64,000 bases of DNA. Source: Icerya purchasi. Lineage: Eukaryota; Arthropoda; Insecta; Hemiptera; Monophlebidae. The notes beneath the pieces are model-generated. The model worked only from the letters and a program-made list of their open reading frames with translations, did no database searches and was not told the DNA's origin. Location: positions 35,723,183-35,787,182 of the forward strand of contig CM077116.1 of NCBI GenBank assembly GCA_039619475.1, given 5' to 3'. Below are positions 52,671-64,000 of the stretch, one piece after another (the stretch's first letter is position 1; the number at the start of each line of letters is the position of its first letter). A program made the translations under genes and the position numbers.

Positions 52671-55600
52671 CTGAAAATAACATACGTTAAAAAACAGCTA
52701 TTAATAATTTAGTGGCGTCTTTATAAAACAATTATATAAAACTGTTAATAATACTCGTATTTGTTCACCTTTTTGTTCCAAAATTTTCGTACACTGCTAC
52801 TAAATATTACTGAAAATTTGCACGCAAATTACATACATAACAATCAAAGATTTCAAAGTTTACGAAAATTATAAAAATGTTACACGAGAATCAACCACTG
52901 AATATTCCACCAAACAGAAAAAGCACATCGCAGCGACGACTAAAAAGTAAACTATCGCATCACAATCTTTACCTGTATATTTGATTAATGTAGAAATATA
53001 AGCGATTCAGCACTTTTTATATATTGGCGACTTTGTTAAGTATCTCAAAAACAGTTTCTCTAAGAAACATTTAAAATCGAATTCAACAATACGCATTTTA
53101 CCTAAAGTATGCTGAATGCAATAATAAACAAGTTCAGTCAAGCATGATGTACCATGCGCTGAGGATTCCGTATTGAAGTAGTACTTTATGGTATCAGGGA
53201 TGCCACCGTGGAGTTTATTTCCGCGGAAGTAAAATATGGTGATTTAATCATGATTATTATTATTAAATTATTATTGTTATTATCATTAATTTGATTAATC
53301 ATCTACAATTAAGAAAATAGGATCTGATCTACATTTTATTATAAACCTGTACACGAATCTTTCATGGACGGTCGACCGTACAAAAGAAAACAAATACCCT
53401 TAAATAATAAAATCAAATTACAAAGTAAAATCGGTAATAAATTTGTACAAATTATTATGATAATCTCGAAGCCTCTAAGTGAGGCAGATGGTACGATGCT
53501 GGCAATACGTGCATCATATTATGACCGTCAGCCTGCCATGGGACGTTCGATCCGCGACTGTTCGTTACTTTTTAACGTTAAAAATTCGTTCCCCGTACTT
53601 TTGTTTTTATTATTACGCGTATTTTACGTTTTTGAAAGTGGCTTTTTAAGAGTGAGAGAGAAATAGTGATAATACAAATCTTCTTGAAATTCAGAATTTT
53701 TTAAATATATTTTACAATAAAAAAACACACACACGCGCACACATATACATATATAAATTAATATTTCCAAATAACTTATTTATTTACAATGTATTATTAC
53801 GCTTATTTATCGTGATAAATGGAAAATAACACATACCTTGTCATCAATGGTGTCAAATTTGGTAAGTACTATACCATCGATAACATGTGGGTTTTCGGAC
53901 AATGAATAATCGGCCATTGCTTGATTAAATTTAACTAATTGGTCCACAGCTTCGTTTCCAACTAATGCTTCTCCAACAAATAATACCAAATCTGGTTCAT
54001 TAACTTTAACTAACTACAGTAAATGACAAAAAAAAACACCATTTATTCACGAGTTAATTTACTTTTTACAGATTTAATAAGATTTTTTTAATTTTCGTTA
54101 ACAGTAACTTTATTTTGACATTGCAAATTAATTTCAACGGCAACATTTCCTTCTTCTTATATGATACGTTAAAGGCAAAGCATTTATTTCATAATTTAAG
54201 CTAGTAATTTCGCTAAATTCCTTAAGAAGTTTCAATACAAGTATCAGATATTTCCATATTCTATAAAAATATACCAGAGATACTCTGTACATTACACAAC
54301 TAGACAGCACTTCGTAGTATTTCACGCACTTACTTCAATTCCAGGTTTTTGTTGAAACAGTAACGCAATAAAACACGGTTAAACTGCTGGAACAAAAACA
54401 TTTCAGTTTCTGTGTCTGATTTTATTCCTTTAAAAATATTTTCATTTTCATTTGTTTAATATAATAGAGTTTGTATTCTAGTTTTTTGTTGATGTATTAC
54501 ATTTCTGAAACCATTGAATAAATTTCAATATAAAATTAAATCATTTTCGGTAGAAACGTTTGCACGGTACACCATTAGAAACTGACCTAAAATTAACTTG
54601 GTTGTTTCGGCTAACTTTGTAAATTATAATATTTTTTTTTGTACGGTTGCGCCAAAAAAAATCAATTAAAGAAATTATTTTTAATATTAAAAGTCAGTTT
54701 AACATTTACGCAGAAAAAAACTGCAGAAATAGTTAGACAAAAATGCTCATTCATTTCAACTTGTGGTATAAATAAATTAAGTCTTTAAAGGATATCGAGA
54801 ATAATAAAGAAATTCGTATTCTAAAAGCGGTAAAAGCAATTTTATCGTAATTATGAAATTCTTTCGGAAAAAAGTGATTCGTTTGTTAAATATAGGTCTT
54901 TACGTTGAGATAAAAAAAAAAAAAGATTAACAACGATGTGCAGAAATGTTGAAAAAGCTTTCAAAATACCGAATTTAAATCCAATTATAAAAATAGTTTG
55001 ATGTCTCGAATGTCAACTAGATTATACGATCATCCAAAAATTTACGAGGAAAAGTATTCTCCTATATAAATAGCCCAAATTATTTCCTAGAAGATCATAT
55101 TGTTATAGAATTAAAATCAATGATCAAATTGATTTACATATAACAAATTCAGAACAGTTTATTAGTACGGTTGAGCAATTGGCCATTACGGAAAATAATT
55201 TGATAGTCAGCTTTGGTGTTCTTTCGTTGTTCATTAATGTTCCAGTTTAAGACATGATCAAAATTATCCTAAAATAAGGATTAGTTACGAATTAATCGGT
55301 TTCATTACAAAAGTTTATTTTCATTTGATGTTAAACTATATAAGCAAGAAGGTGATATGTCTATGACATCCGAGTTGGTTTAAATTTTATTGATAAATAC
55401 ATGTTAAACAAATGGTGACATCCAATTAAAGAATTTTGGAATGATTTAAATAATAGTCACAGGAATATTAAATTTACGATAGAATAAAAAAGAGATGAAC
55501 AATTAGCTTTTTTACATGTTTTAGTAGAAAGAAACAATGCGGAAGGAATTACTGCTTCTGTTTTTCGCAAACCTTCACATTCTAGTAAATATTTACATAA

Positions 55601-58600
55601 AAGTTGCTATCATTGTCCAAACCAAAAATTAGGTGTTTTCAAAACATTGGTAAGTAGGTTAAAACGTATTTTCTATGAAAGAAATTTACGAAAGGAATTA
55701 TAAAAATTGATAAAAGAGATAATACTCAATGGTTATGGTAAAAAAAAAAAAAAAAGAGACTACATAATGCACAAAAAATTTAGCAAAAGTAGCGGAATCA
55801 AAGAAGAAAACTAAATATAGAACAACAAACTAATGATTCAATTTGCTTATTCCAGATAAAACGAGCGACGATCATTTGTAATTCGATTACAGATTCAGAT
55901 TTTATAATAGGATAATAAAAAGTGCAATATTTAATTATATTTAATAATTCAAAATTTAATATTTAAAATTAAATAATGTCTTTATACGGTTCGTATAAAG
56001 AACTATTTATTACTACCTTTGATAAAGCCCGCATCAATGGTTCATTATCCTGCATTCTGCCAGCCGTATCTACTAATACGACGTCTATATTGGAATCATT
56101 CGCGAAATTGATAGCTTCCTTTGCAATTCCAGCTGCATCTTTTCCTATTTTGTAGAACAGAAAATTATATCGCGCAAATAAGGTAAAATTAGAAATGGGC
56201 AAAAAAATGTTTGTCGGGAAGGCACAACGAATTTAGTGTAGCAATTGACGTGCCAATTAATATTTTAAATTTAAACAGAAATTATTTAAGATTTCCCATA
56301 AGATAGACGGGTTTTAAACAATTTTAAATATTTTCGTATACGATGTAATATTAATGGCAGAACGGTTTCACATTTAATGCTAAAAATAATGCATTAAATA
56401 AGCATGTTTTATCAACATAAAAAACATTCTAAAATAAATAAATGCATTTATGCGCACCGTATCCCTTCTCATACAGCTGAACCATTTGCTGCCCGTTATG
56501 TTTAGCTGGCGGATGTAACGAATTTAAATGACGTACATGTGTACGTAATTGTTCTACAGCACCAGCTCGGAATGTATCGCACGCTGCTATCAATACTCGG
56601 TAATTGTTTTCAATTAACCAGAAACAAATCTATAAATATGTGTAGAATTAAATTTCAAAATGTAATTTTAAATGCCGCAATCGCATACATTAAATTATAA
56701 TTAAAACAGCGCAGTCTAATTCGTTCTTTTAAATTTTCAAAAGGGTAAAAAACAACTATTTGTACATCTGCCCAGTAATAATGTAATCGGAGTTAAAATG
56801 TAAACATGGCTACATCACTAACTTTACTCCCGGCATTTGCACTATTTATCAGATAGTAATAATTTGTATTAAACAGTAATAAAATTATACACATTGCAAA
56901 ATAATTACACTGGAAACTTACAGAAACTCGTTAAGTACTTCTCAAAAATCAAAGTATTTCCTGAAAAGCTCTATAACTGTTTACACAATTATTTTTATTA
57001 TAAATTAAAGATAGTGAAAAAAAAAAAAAAAAAATCTTTAAATATAACGATATTATTCTACAGCTAAATTTATAGTTCAAACTCGGACAGTTTAACTCTG
57101 TACAATCCTCACGTTAACATGATTTCGAGAAGTAAATAGTTCTTCTGAATGCACCCAAAAACTTTTAACGTGGGAGTTAATAAAATTTCTTTGACTCGAA
57201 TAAAATCTTCCGCAAGAAATATATAAACGTGCTCTAAACACATGCGTGAAAACAACGCGGTGTCTAATAAAATAGATTTATATACATTTTACAAAATATT
57301 CTGGACCACTTTTTAAAATCTTATTTAAATTTTGATGTAATGTATCCAAAGTTAAGCATTATGTAACACACGGTCACAAGGAATCAGAAAACATTAAATG
57401 TAAAAAGCAGAGTAAATGCTAACCTCGCACAGATATTACATATATATATACATGCATATCTTCTTTTTAAAAAAGAAAAGTGAAATAGATAAAGTGGTTT
57501 AAATGACGAAATCCATAAGAAAATATAGGAAAAGTTAAAAGAGACATTTTTATTCCTATATTCAACAGAAATACCGAAAATTTAACACATGTAACTTTAC
57601 TTTAAAATCTTTAAAACATTTAATCGGTTTAATTAAACAACAAAGACGATAAAAGCGTATAAAATTATATTTATAAACTATACTTTTGCTAAATTAGTTG
57701 ATTTGCCGACTCCGTTAACGCCGCAGAATACCATAACGAACGGACGATTTTCAGACTTCGCCCCCAACACATCTCTTAGAATATCAACTCTACGTTTCGG
57801 AGATAACAGCTGCATCAGTGATTCTATCATAGTGTTTTTGACGGTATTAGTTACCGTTTCGAATGTTCCAATTACCTATAAGCAAACAAAACAAACGGAT
57901 TTGAATAACGGAAACTACGTACGAGGGTTGCCTTTTATATTCCGGGATTAGAGAACAAAAACAAATATTAATTATCGAAAATCACTTTATTGTTTTTCAA
58001 AATATTCCCCATGAAGATCTATACACTTTTGCATGCGTTTGAACCAATTGTCGAAGCACTTTTTCCACTCTGATTGAGGTATCTCCAAAACATGCATTCT
58101 GAATGCAGCAACCGCTTCTTCAGGTGTCGAAAAACGTTGACCTCTCAGTTTGTTTTTTACGTACGGGAATAAAAAGAAGTCATTTGGCGAAAGGTCAGGA
58201 CTATACGGCGGAGGACTCATCAAATCGATGTTTCGGGTGCTCAAAAATGCAGTTGTTTGAGCCGATATGTGAGAGCTCGCATTGTCGTGGTGAAGAGTGA
58301 TCCGTCTTCGGCGGTTGGTTTTCCTGATTTCTTGGAAGACAACTGGCAAACAAATTGTTGTGTACCACTCAGAATTGACTGTTCTACGTTGTTCTAGTGG
58401 TACGGTTGCGACATGTCCAGTTTTTCCGAAAAAACATGCGACCATTTGCTTGGAAGTGCTTCGTGCGCGAACAACTTTTGTTGGATTTGGCTCATCTTGA
58501 AACACCCATACAGTCGACTGCTGTTTACTTTCGGGATCATACGCGTAAATCCACGATTCATCACCTGTCACGATGTCATAGACGTGTTTTGAAGCACCGC

Positions 58601-61598
58601 GATCGTATTTTTTGAGCATTTCTTTCGACCAATCGACACGAGCCTTTTTTTGAGCGATTGACAAATTGTGTGGGATCCAACGCGAACAAATTTTTTTGAC
58701 AGTTAAATGTTCATGCAACATTGAGTGTGTATGCTGGTCCCACTAATGCCTAAGGTTGTCTCTATCTCACGATAGGTCACATGACGATCTTGCAATATCA
58801 GTTCGCGCACTGCATCAATGGTTTTCGGAACAACAACTGATTTTGGACGACCTTCACGAAATTCGTCTTGGAGTGAACTACGACCACGATTGAATTCACC
58901 ATACCATCGATAAACACTGGTCCTTGATGGAGCTTCATCGCCAAAAGTTGAATTAAGTTCATCCATGCACTGTTGCTGAGTTAATCCACGTCGAAAGTTG
59001 TAAAAAATAATTGCACGAAAATGTTCATGATTTAATTCCATTTTTGGGGGCAGATGAATCTTTTAACTTCCAGTAAACAATACAAATAGCGCTCGTATGT
59101 CAAAATGTTTTGAGTAAGTATAACCTAAAAAACGTCGAACTTTACGATAGAGCTGTCAGTTGCCAGATTGTAACACCAGGGTTGCCAAATCCCGAAATAT
59201 AAAAGGCAACCCTCGTATAATAAGCTTTTTGAAATTTTCAGTTAATGGATAATACGCACAGAACTCAAATAAAAACGAAAATGAAATATAAACTTTTAAT
59301 CAGATACGAATATTTTTTAAAAGTAAAAAAGTAAGGGTTGCAAAATCACGAAAAATTAAAAACTTAAAAAAATAGCAGAAGAAATTATTGTTTCTAAAAG
59401 TGGTACCATACCCATTACTGATATTCCGAGAGACAATACAAAATACTAGTTGAGCATGGTGCAAATAGTAAACACTTAAATGTTTTAATAGCACAACGGT
59501 ATTGATAAAATCTAGCTTTAATTTATTTCTTCACAAGCTTAAAGAATATCTGAACTTTGAATAAAAAGAGAATTTCATAATGAAAAAACATAGAGCTGGA
59601 AAGAACTGAGTTAACGACTTGTAAAAACATGTATCGAACGGAGAAAAATATATTAAAGTTCACGTTCCGAATTATTCAATAATTTCTCGTTTTTTATTTA
59701 TAGGGCAAAATATTTTAGATGTTCCACTTGTTCACTTTTTATTCTCGAAATACATAGGTAATAATTTTCATTTCATAAGTAATTTGATGTTATTATGACT
59801 AAAGAATAGTGCGGCCTTAGAATGTGGTAGTCTGAAACGCCTTCATTAGATCACCATACCTAAGGGAGAGCGCCCATCTAAGCGATACGATTCCGATACG
59901 ACAGCGATTTTAAATCGTAAGCGATAGCAACACGATTCCGATACGACGTAACGCCCACTGAAGCAACGCGATTTATCCGCTGGAGAAGCAATTTAATTTA
60001 TGATGTGGTGTGATAGTGCAAAAAATGTCATATTTTTCTTCGTTTTCCTGTTCTTTTTTTAGTGAAGAAGCAATGTATCGTTAGTAAATCTTAACAATTT
60101 AAATCAAAAAAGAAAACAACGTTATTGAGTACATCCATTTTTTCAAAAGAGTAACAAAATAAACGCTTTAATGTTTATAAAAAACTGAATATATACTCGG
60201 AAAAGTTCTAAAGTTTTTATGGAATGAATAAGGAAACGTTTAATTGGTCAGTAGAGAAAATTGGCCAAAAGTTGTAAAAAAGAACACCCATTTTAGAACA
60301 TTTATACACTGCAGAAACTTATTTTAATCACATTACGGGAAATACATTTGTTAATTATGTATATCTAAATGTTTAGAAACATTTTCTATACCCCATATGT
60401 ACATATATATTGCTGTTAATTTATATTACATAACAAAATAAGAAAATGTAAATATTAATATTTATTTCATAAATATGAATTGTTTTTAAAAATATTCTGA
60501 AATAAATTTAAAACACCGATTTTAAATTGTTATTTTTGCCGATTATTCATATTACGCATAAAAATTCAGAATGTAAACAAACAATCGCTTGCTCAAGCAA
60601 CTAAATATAAAACATGTAGCAGTCGAGCGACGGCGATACGATAGTTGCTTATCGGTTGCTTGTCGCATCGCGTCAGTGGGCGCTAACTCATATAAAACGT
60701 GGGTTATATTCTGAACTACATTTAGTTGCTATCGTATCGGAATCGTATCGCTTCGGTGGGCGCTCTCCTTAAGGTGTTATTTTACTTCGAATCTCGTTAT
60801 CAATCATAACAATGGCAATTTTCACTATTTCGACTAATCTCACGATGTGCGTATTATATTATCAGTAACAAGGGCATTTTCTATCGCAGCCGACAACGAA
60901 AGTTCCTTCTTTCTTGATTTTCATACTTCCTAGTACCGATTTATTAAATTTCTTCACCGCCCGTAGAATCTGTACACAACACATAATACTGACTGTGCAG
61001 CATGCTCTCCCATACATCATTAATGCGAAGTTTATGATTTCAATTTGCCCCATTTTCGTGACTATTAAACGATGACTTTTCCATATTTTTTCAAAACGTC
61101 TAATATTTAAATAAAATGAAGAAATTCTGTTAAGAAGACTGTTAAAGCTTTATTAAATAGAAGTTGTTTTCTCGGCACTCGACCCATCAGTTTCTAATGA
61201 ATAAAATCGTATTTAAATATTACTTCATTCCATTATATGCACTAGAAATGTATACTGGACAGTATAAATGAATAGGAACGTTACAATAACCAAATATTCG
61301 ATAACATTATTAAATAACACGTACGCCGATTTTTATACTTAAAAATCAAGCATCACACAAATGGATCGAAATTGATTTACACTACTAAGTACTTATGAAG
61401 AAAAGATTTAAAAATGTATACATTAAGAACGAAATATAACAGATAATATTAACCTTTCCCTCTAATTTTGTCGCCACCGAATCGCATAACTTCTGCGCAA
61501 TATCAGTTGCTACATTTTTAGCGATTAAATGTTCTTTTAATTTTTCCAATATCGGTTCCATCATCTCTACGGTAATACTTTTATTACCCACCAAGCCC
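52545..61598 (-). CDS. SRPRA: Signal recognition particle receptor subunit alpha (docking protein), C-terminal NG domain; N-terminus outside window
   Basis: SRP-receptor GTPase of the ER membrane. It pairs with SRP54 in a reciprocally activated GTPase complex that delivers ribosome-nascent chains to the translocon. Six exons (61,598-61,454, 57,875-57,684, 56,629-56,458, 56,144-56,017, 54,013-53,837, 52,670-52,545) join in frame to 312 residues, about half of the roughly 630 usual. N domain: [21 protein letters not shown]-loop [21 protein letters not shown] (insertion-box region); DTAGRMQD (G3); TKFDTIDDK (G4); FVGTGQ (G5); C-terminal [11 protein letters not shown]. All motifs are intact, so functional. 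The SRX domain and linker must lie upstream, beyond 61,598 and probably beyond the window. Introns hold a Penelope-like fragment, a mariner and a MITE. Confidence 0.97.
52671..53836. other. SRPRA intron, nothing recognised
   Basis: AT-rich; ATT-rich simple repeat near 53,250-53,290 and a CA/TA stretch near 53,727-53,755. The frame at 53,364-53,666 has no motif. Confidence 0.45.
53837..54013 (-). CDS. SRPRA: SRPRA exon (G4)
   Basis: 59 codons, [20 protein letters not shown] through [17 protein letters not shown] to [12 protein letters not shown]. Acceptor CTACTGTAG-type, donor GTATGT. Confidence 0.97.
54014..54985. other. SRPRA intron, 3' part; nothing recognised
   Basis: AT-rich, no coding signal beyond the Penelope-like fragment that follows. 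Confidence 0.4.
54990..55800 (+). pseudogene. Penelope-like element RT fragment
   Basis: Plus strand, broken by stops: [13 protein letters not shown], then [33 protein letters not shown] (SFDV.SLFTNVP block of Penelope RT), [16 protein letters not shown] with [36 protein letters not shown], and [16 protein letters not shown] linker near 55,720. The order is exactly that of Penelope-like RTs. No endonuclease is attached. It lies in an SRPRA intron, opposite in orientation to the gene. Confidence 0.75.
56017..56144 (-). CDS. SRPRA: SRPRA exon (G3)
   Basis: 128 bases, [14 protein letters not shown].. [17 protein letters not shown].. ALSK. Phase 1 in, phase 0 out. Acceptor ACAAAATAG, donor GTAGTA. 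Confidence 0.95.
56145..56457. other. SRPRA intron, nothing recognised
   Basis: Short AT-rich intron. Confidence 0.5.
56458..56629 (-). CDS. SRPRA: SRPRA exon (G2 / insertion-box region)
   Basis: 172 bases, [20 protein letters not shown] through [15 protein letters not shown] to YEKGY plus one base. Acceptor ATTTATAG; donor GTGCGC is non-consensus at +3 but gives the correct phase. Confidence 0.95.
56630..57683. other. SRPRA intron, nothing recognised
   Basis: AT-rich; an A run near 57,018-57,034. No feature supported. Confidence 0.45.
57684..57875 (-). CDS. SRPRA: SRPRA exon (P-loop)
   Basis: 64 codons, [14 protein letters not shown].. to [15 protein letters not shown]. Carries the GTP-binding P-loop. 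Acceptor TTGCTTATAG, donor GTATAG. A mariner ends about 45 bp upstream of this exon. Confidence 0.96.
57922..59215 (-). mobile_element. mariner element, 1,294 bp, nearly intact
   Basis: Flanked by TA at 57,920-57,921 and 59,216-59,217. TIRs of about 28 bp: CGAGGGTTGCCTTTTATATT, then YCGGGATT. Length is typical of full mariners (about 1.3 kb). Encodes one transposase on the minus strand with a single frameshift. Lies in an SRPRA intron in the same orientation as the gene. Confidence 0.95.
57987..59041 (-). pseudogene. mariner transposase (D,D34D) with one frameshift
   Basis: ATG at 59,041. N-terminal paired HTH ([34 protein letters not shown]), linker GRPKS, second [20 protein letters not shown]. 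The frame then shifts: in the first frame translation ends at 58,703; the second (58,721-57,987) continues [19 protein letters not shown]. Catalytic sites are present: [35 protein letters not shown] (the third Asp 34 residues on). C-terminus HGEYFEKQ. The break near 58,715-58,725 fits a CA-repeat length change, so inactivation may be recent. Confidence 0.93.
59216..59860. other. SRPRA intron, nothing recognised
   Basis: AT-rich; no motif found. Confidence 0.4.
59864..60768. mobile_element. MITE-like element with compound inverted ends, about 0.9 kb
   Basis: Outer ends: GGGAGAGCGCCCATCTAAGC, then GATACGATTCCGATACGA; right end, reverse complemented, GGAGAGCGCCCACCGAAGC and the same continuation. 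A second inverted pair lies inside: CGCCCACTGAAGCAACGCG (about 59,951) against GCGCCCACTGACGCGATG (about 60,670, reverse complement). TAA or TTA flanks suggest PIF/Harbinger, but the target repeat is not exact. The AT-rich middle is non-coding. Confidence 0.75.
60862..61053 (-). CDS. Small orphan ORF, 63 codons
   Basis: Reads [20 protein letters not shown], then [20 protein letters not shown], then a basic stretch and GCDRKCPCY at the C-terminus. Seven cysteines, three in the last nine residues. No family recognised. It lies in an SRPRA intron, just outside the MITE, on the gene's strand, without clear splice signals. It may be chance or a retrocopy fragment. Confidence 0.2.
   Translation of the reverse strand: MGQIEIINFALMMYGRACCTVSIMCCVQILRAVKKFNKSVLGSMKIKKEGTFVVGCDRKCPCY
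61054..61453. other. SRPRA intron, nothing recognised
   Basis: AT-rich sequence between the orphan ORF and the SRPRA N-domain exon. Confidence 0.4.
61454..61598 (-). CDS. SRPRA: SRPRA exon (N-domain helices)
   Basis: 145 bases: one base completing a codon from the previous exon, then 48 codons GLVGNKSI.. to VATKLEGK. Acceptor TTTAATTAG, donor GTTAATATT. The preceding exon is not visible in 61,600-64,000. Confidence 0.93.
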
Positions 61599-64000
61599 CT
61601 AATTAAAATACAGCAATGTTACAATTTTTTGAAAATCATTAAATGCAATAGGTGATAGAGGATAAATTTCTATTTCAACCTTGTGATTTTCTCCTTCATT
61701 GCCTTTCTTCATAATTGATAGAACAGTTAAACAGTAATAAAATATTACCATGAAAAACAGTAACAAATACATAATAACGGTACGAAAATTTCAATAAGCG
61801 ATCGAAATATAGGTTGTTTCTGGTTCTTTCATATAGCGAGAACTTCCGTCAACATACCTAATGTCTTGGAAAAAAATTAATTTTTTTCGAACTTTAGAAT
61901 CTCTAGCTCCCCTCAAGGATTCAATTTGAGGTCGTAATATTGGTTATATTTTTTTTACAAACCTCCCCCTCCGTACACGCGTTTAAGGTATTGTTTTTTT
62001 CACCTTTTACAGCTACGCTGTGGCCTACGAAGGACCTCTTTTTTCATATTTTTTACCCTGAAGGAAGAATTAAATTATTTAGTTATTGAAAATGTTTATT
62101 TTCTGTGATAAGATGTTTGACGTTTGTTACGTATTCTGAATTTCACGTGTTTAATGGGCTATAGCGAATTATAAATTTGTTGAGATGGATTTTTCAAGTC
62201 TTCTTAAATTACATATTACATATTCTTGATGTTTTTGCATAATTTGTGGTACCCGAGGTTGGTGATTGTCTCCCGAAATTATAAATTTTCCTAAACAACA
62301 ATTTCATTATGAAATTTATGTGTACAATTTTAAGCTTGTTAAATTTTGATTATTTGGAGTTTCTGAAGCATCTTACCAAGATTTTTGTCGGAATTCTAAA
62401 AACAAGTAAAGAAGTAAGTTTGTTTATTTATTTTTTATAAACAACGTAACATTGGATTTTATTATATTAATTTTTGGCCACCAAATACAGCGATTAGGTG
62501 TTCAAACACGATTTATCCAAAGTTATAACAACTCGTGCACACATTTAAAGAACTGAGTGAACAAATTACGAAAAAATTCGATAATTAGAAGAAAAAAAAA
62601 TAGTAAAAAACTTAAAAACTCGGAAAAAAATTTTATTAAAAAATTCGAAGATTTCCAAAAAGCAATAGAAAAAATATTTCTAAATTTAAAAAAAAAACAA
62701 AAAACGAACTAACTGAAAATGAATTAAATGAAAATAATAAAGAACCGGATTCTACAACCACTTCGGATGCTTGTGTCTAGGAAAACATAGCTAAACTGGA
62801 ACTAATCATAATATTAACAATAATTTAAACACGAATGTCGTAATCAGTAAAATTAAAAACAATGGGATCAAGGACAAACTTAAGAGACAACGAAACAAAT
62901 CTTTTCATAGTCCAATAATAAGAATAAAACAGGTAAAAGATGAGAAAATAAAAGATGAAAAGCAGTAGCTTAAGTAATGGAATTACTAGTAAAGGGATAT
63001 TAACTCACCAGTGAATATAATTTATGTTAAAATTCATTGGATATTGTCATAGATAAGAATTAATAAAGCATTCACAGTGGTGTAAATATTAACTTAAAAT
63101 ACTGATAAAGGTTCAAATAAATAAAACCAGCTGCAGTTTTATGTCGAAATTTTCATTCCGTTCCATAAATAAAGCTTACTGGCTATGAAAATATCGAATA
63201 ATGGACTTGAATATTACAAAACTGTTACAGCTATTGGATATGGGGAATTTAACGAAGGAGACCTATTTTAATCAAATAATTTCTTTCTTATTCAGAAATT
63301 AGCAAGTACTCGCGATATTGATGGTGCATAAAGAATAATAAAGGCGAAGTCGTCAATATTTTAAACGTATTTATGCGCCAATAAATATTTTTTAAGTCGA
63401 TATTTAAATTTATCGTGATAAAAGTAAATATGGACAACTAAATGAAAGTCGTTACCTTAAAACTTAGGAAAACAATTAAAAATAAATAATCTTAGCCACG
63501 TGAAAAGCAGTGGCATGCTGCCATACACACTTAAACTGCATTTCTACCATGATAACAAACAATTACGATTATTTTCACGTTGACCAACCATGTATATAGA
63601 ATTTTCGCTAGATATACTCAATGAGAATATACGAGTAGGAAATATAATGACACTCGAAATTTAGTTGCACGGTTGATAACAATAATTAAATTATTGTTAT
63701 ACACATGTACATTTACAGTTCAGTTAAAAAATGTTAGCACTGCATGCACATAAACAGTACTAATGGCGCTATTTATACCAGACCATGTTCTACACTGCGG
63801 TTTTTAAGTGGCGTTACCAATATCGTTTATATGTACACAATCTTGAATGCCAGCAAGGAGCGCAAGAAATAAAGACCATGAGAGGAACACGTTACAGACA
63901 AAATACATTACATTGAATTTAAGATATACTTTTTTTATGTTCTTCGTATTTTAAAAATTGCATGCAATTTGTTTTTTTTCTTGTTTCAAAACACGTTTCT
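61599..64000. other. SRPRA upstream intron or flank, nothing recognised
   Basis: I searched the minus strand for the linker and SRX exons and found none with matching phase and recognisable residues. A-rich, lysine-coding stretches near 62,580-62,960 have no motif. Confidence 0.4.

Noticed and set aside
1..64000. LTR retrotransposons or integrated retrovirus-like elements
   Set aside because: No paired long terminal repeats and no Gag, protease or integrase motifs seen; all RTs found are non-LTR or Penelope-like.

Overview
This window looks like AT-rich, intron-rich nuclear DNA from an arthropod, most likely an insect. The evidence is insect-type GT-AG gene structure, an insect-like orphan amine-type GPCR, and the repeat fauna: mariner, piggyBac, hAT, Helitron and Polinton DNA elements, a Penelope-like element, and several non-LTR retrotransposon clades. 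A hemipteran is possible but cannot be shown from the sequence. Family names below come from reading translated motifs by eye; no database search was run.

Two host genes are supported and are arranged tail to tail. (1) A class A GPCR on the plus strand, seven coding exons between 9,644 and 48,596, all junctions phase 0, 431 residues, with introns of 0.2 to 13 kb. (2) The C-terminal half of SRP receptor subunit alpha (SRPRA, docking protein) on the minus strand, six exons from 61,598 down to the stop at 52,545. It carries the complete NG GTPase; the N-terminal exons lie outside the window. A single unassigned exon (17,003-17,152, +) with good splice sites lies inside the large GPCR intron 2.

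Nearly everything else is mobile-element debris. 1-6.7 kb: pieces of one RNase H-bearing LINE family (here LINE-A) in both orientations, and a Penelope-like fragment with two foldback hairpins. 6.76-8.81 kb: a 2.05 kb piggyBac copy with TTAA duplications, carrying a nested 287-bp hAT MITE. 10-14.8 kb: a SINE, a Jockey-like LINE with target duplication, and two more LINE fragments. 15-18.5 kb: GPCR exon 2, LINE-A, a SINE, the orphan exon and an I-like LINE. 19.2-19.9 kb: a diverged direct duplication. 20.6-26.3 kb: a decayed Polinton/Maverick family-B DNA polymerase split by a 932-bp mariner with long TIRs, then a decayed Mutator-like-domain gene. 28-31 kb: GPCR exon 3, a SINE and a Helitron-type fragment. 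31.31-33.46 kb: a hAT-ended composite with a perfect 8-bp target duplication enclosing a LINE that itself contains a SINE. 35.5 kb: another hAT MITE. 36-46.4 kb: GPCR exons 4-6, more LINE-A, and a second, larger Helitron-type copy plus endonuclease fragments. 48.3-52 kb: GPCR exon 7, then LINE and mariner remnants. 52.5-61.6 kb: the SRPRA exons, whose introns hold a Penelope-like fragment, a nearly intact 1,294-bp mariner ending about 45 bp upstream of an exon, and a 0.9 kb MITE.

The most unusual signals are: nested composites with readable insertion order (hAT > LINE > SINE; piggyBac > hAT; Polinton > mariner); a tRNA-derived SINE whose 3' end appears borrowed from LINE-A; two Helitron-type copies that share the same in-frame stop; a repeated palindrome in the piggyBac ends; and a GPCR that has lost the usual TM4 tryptophan. 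No obviously new defence or biosynthetic system was found.
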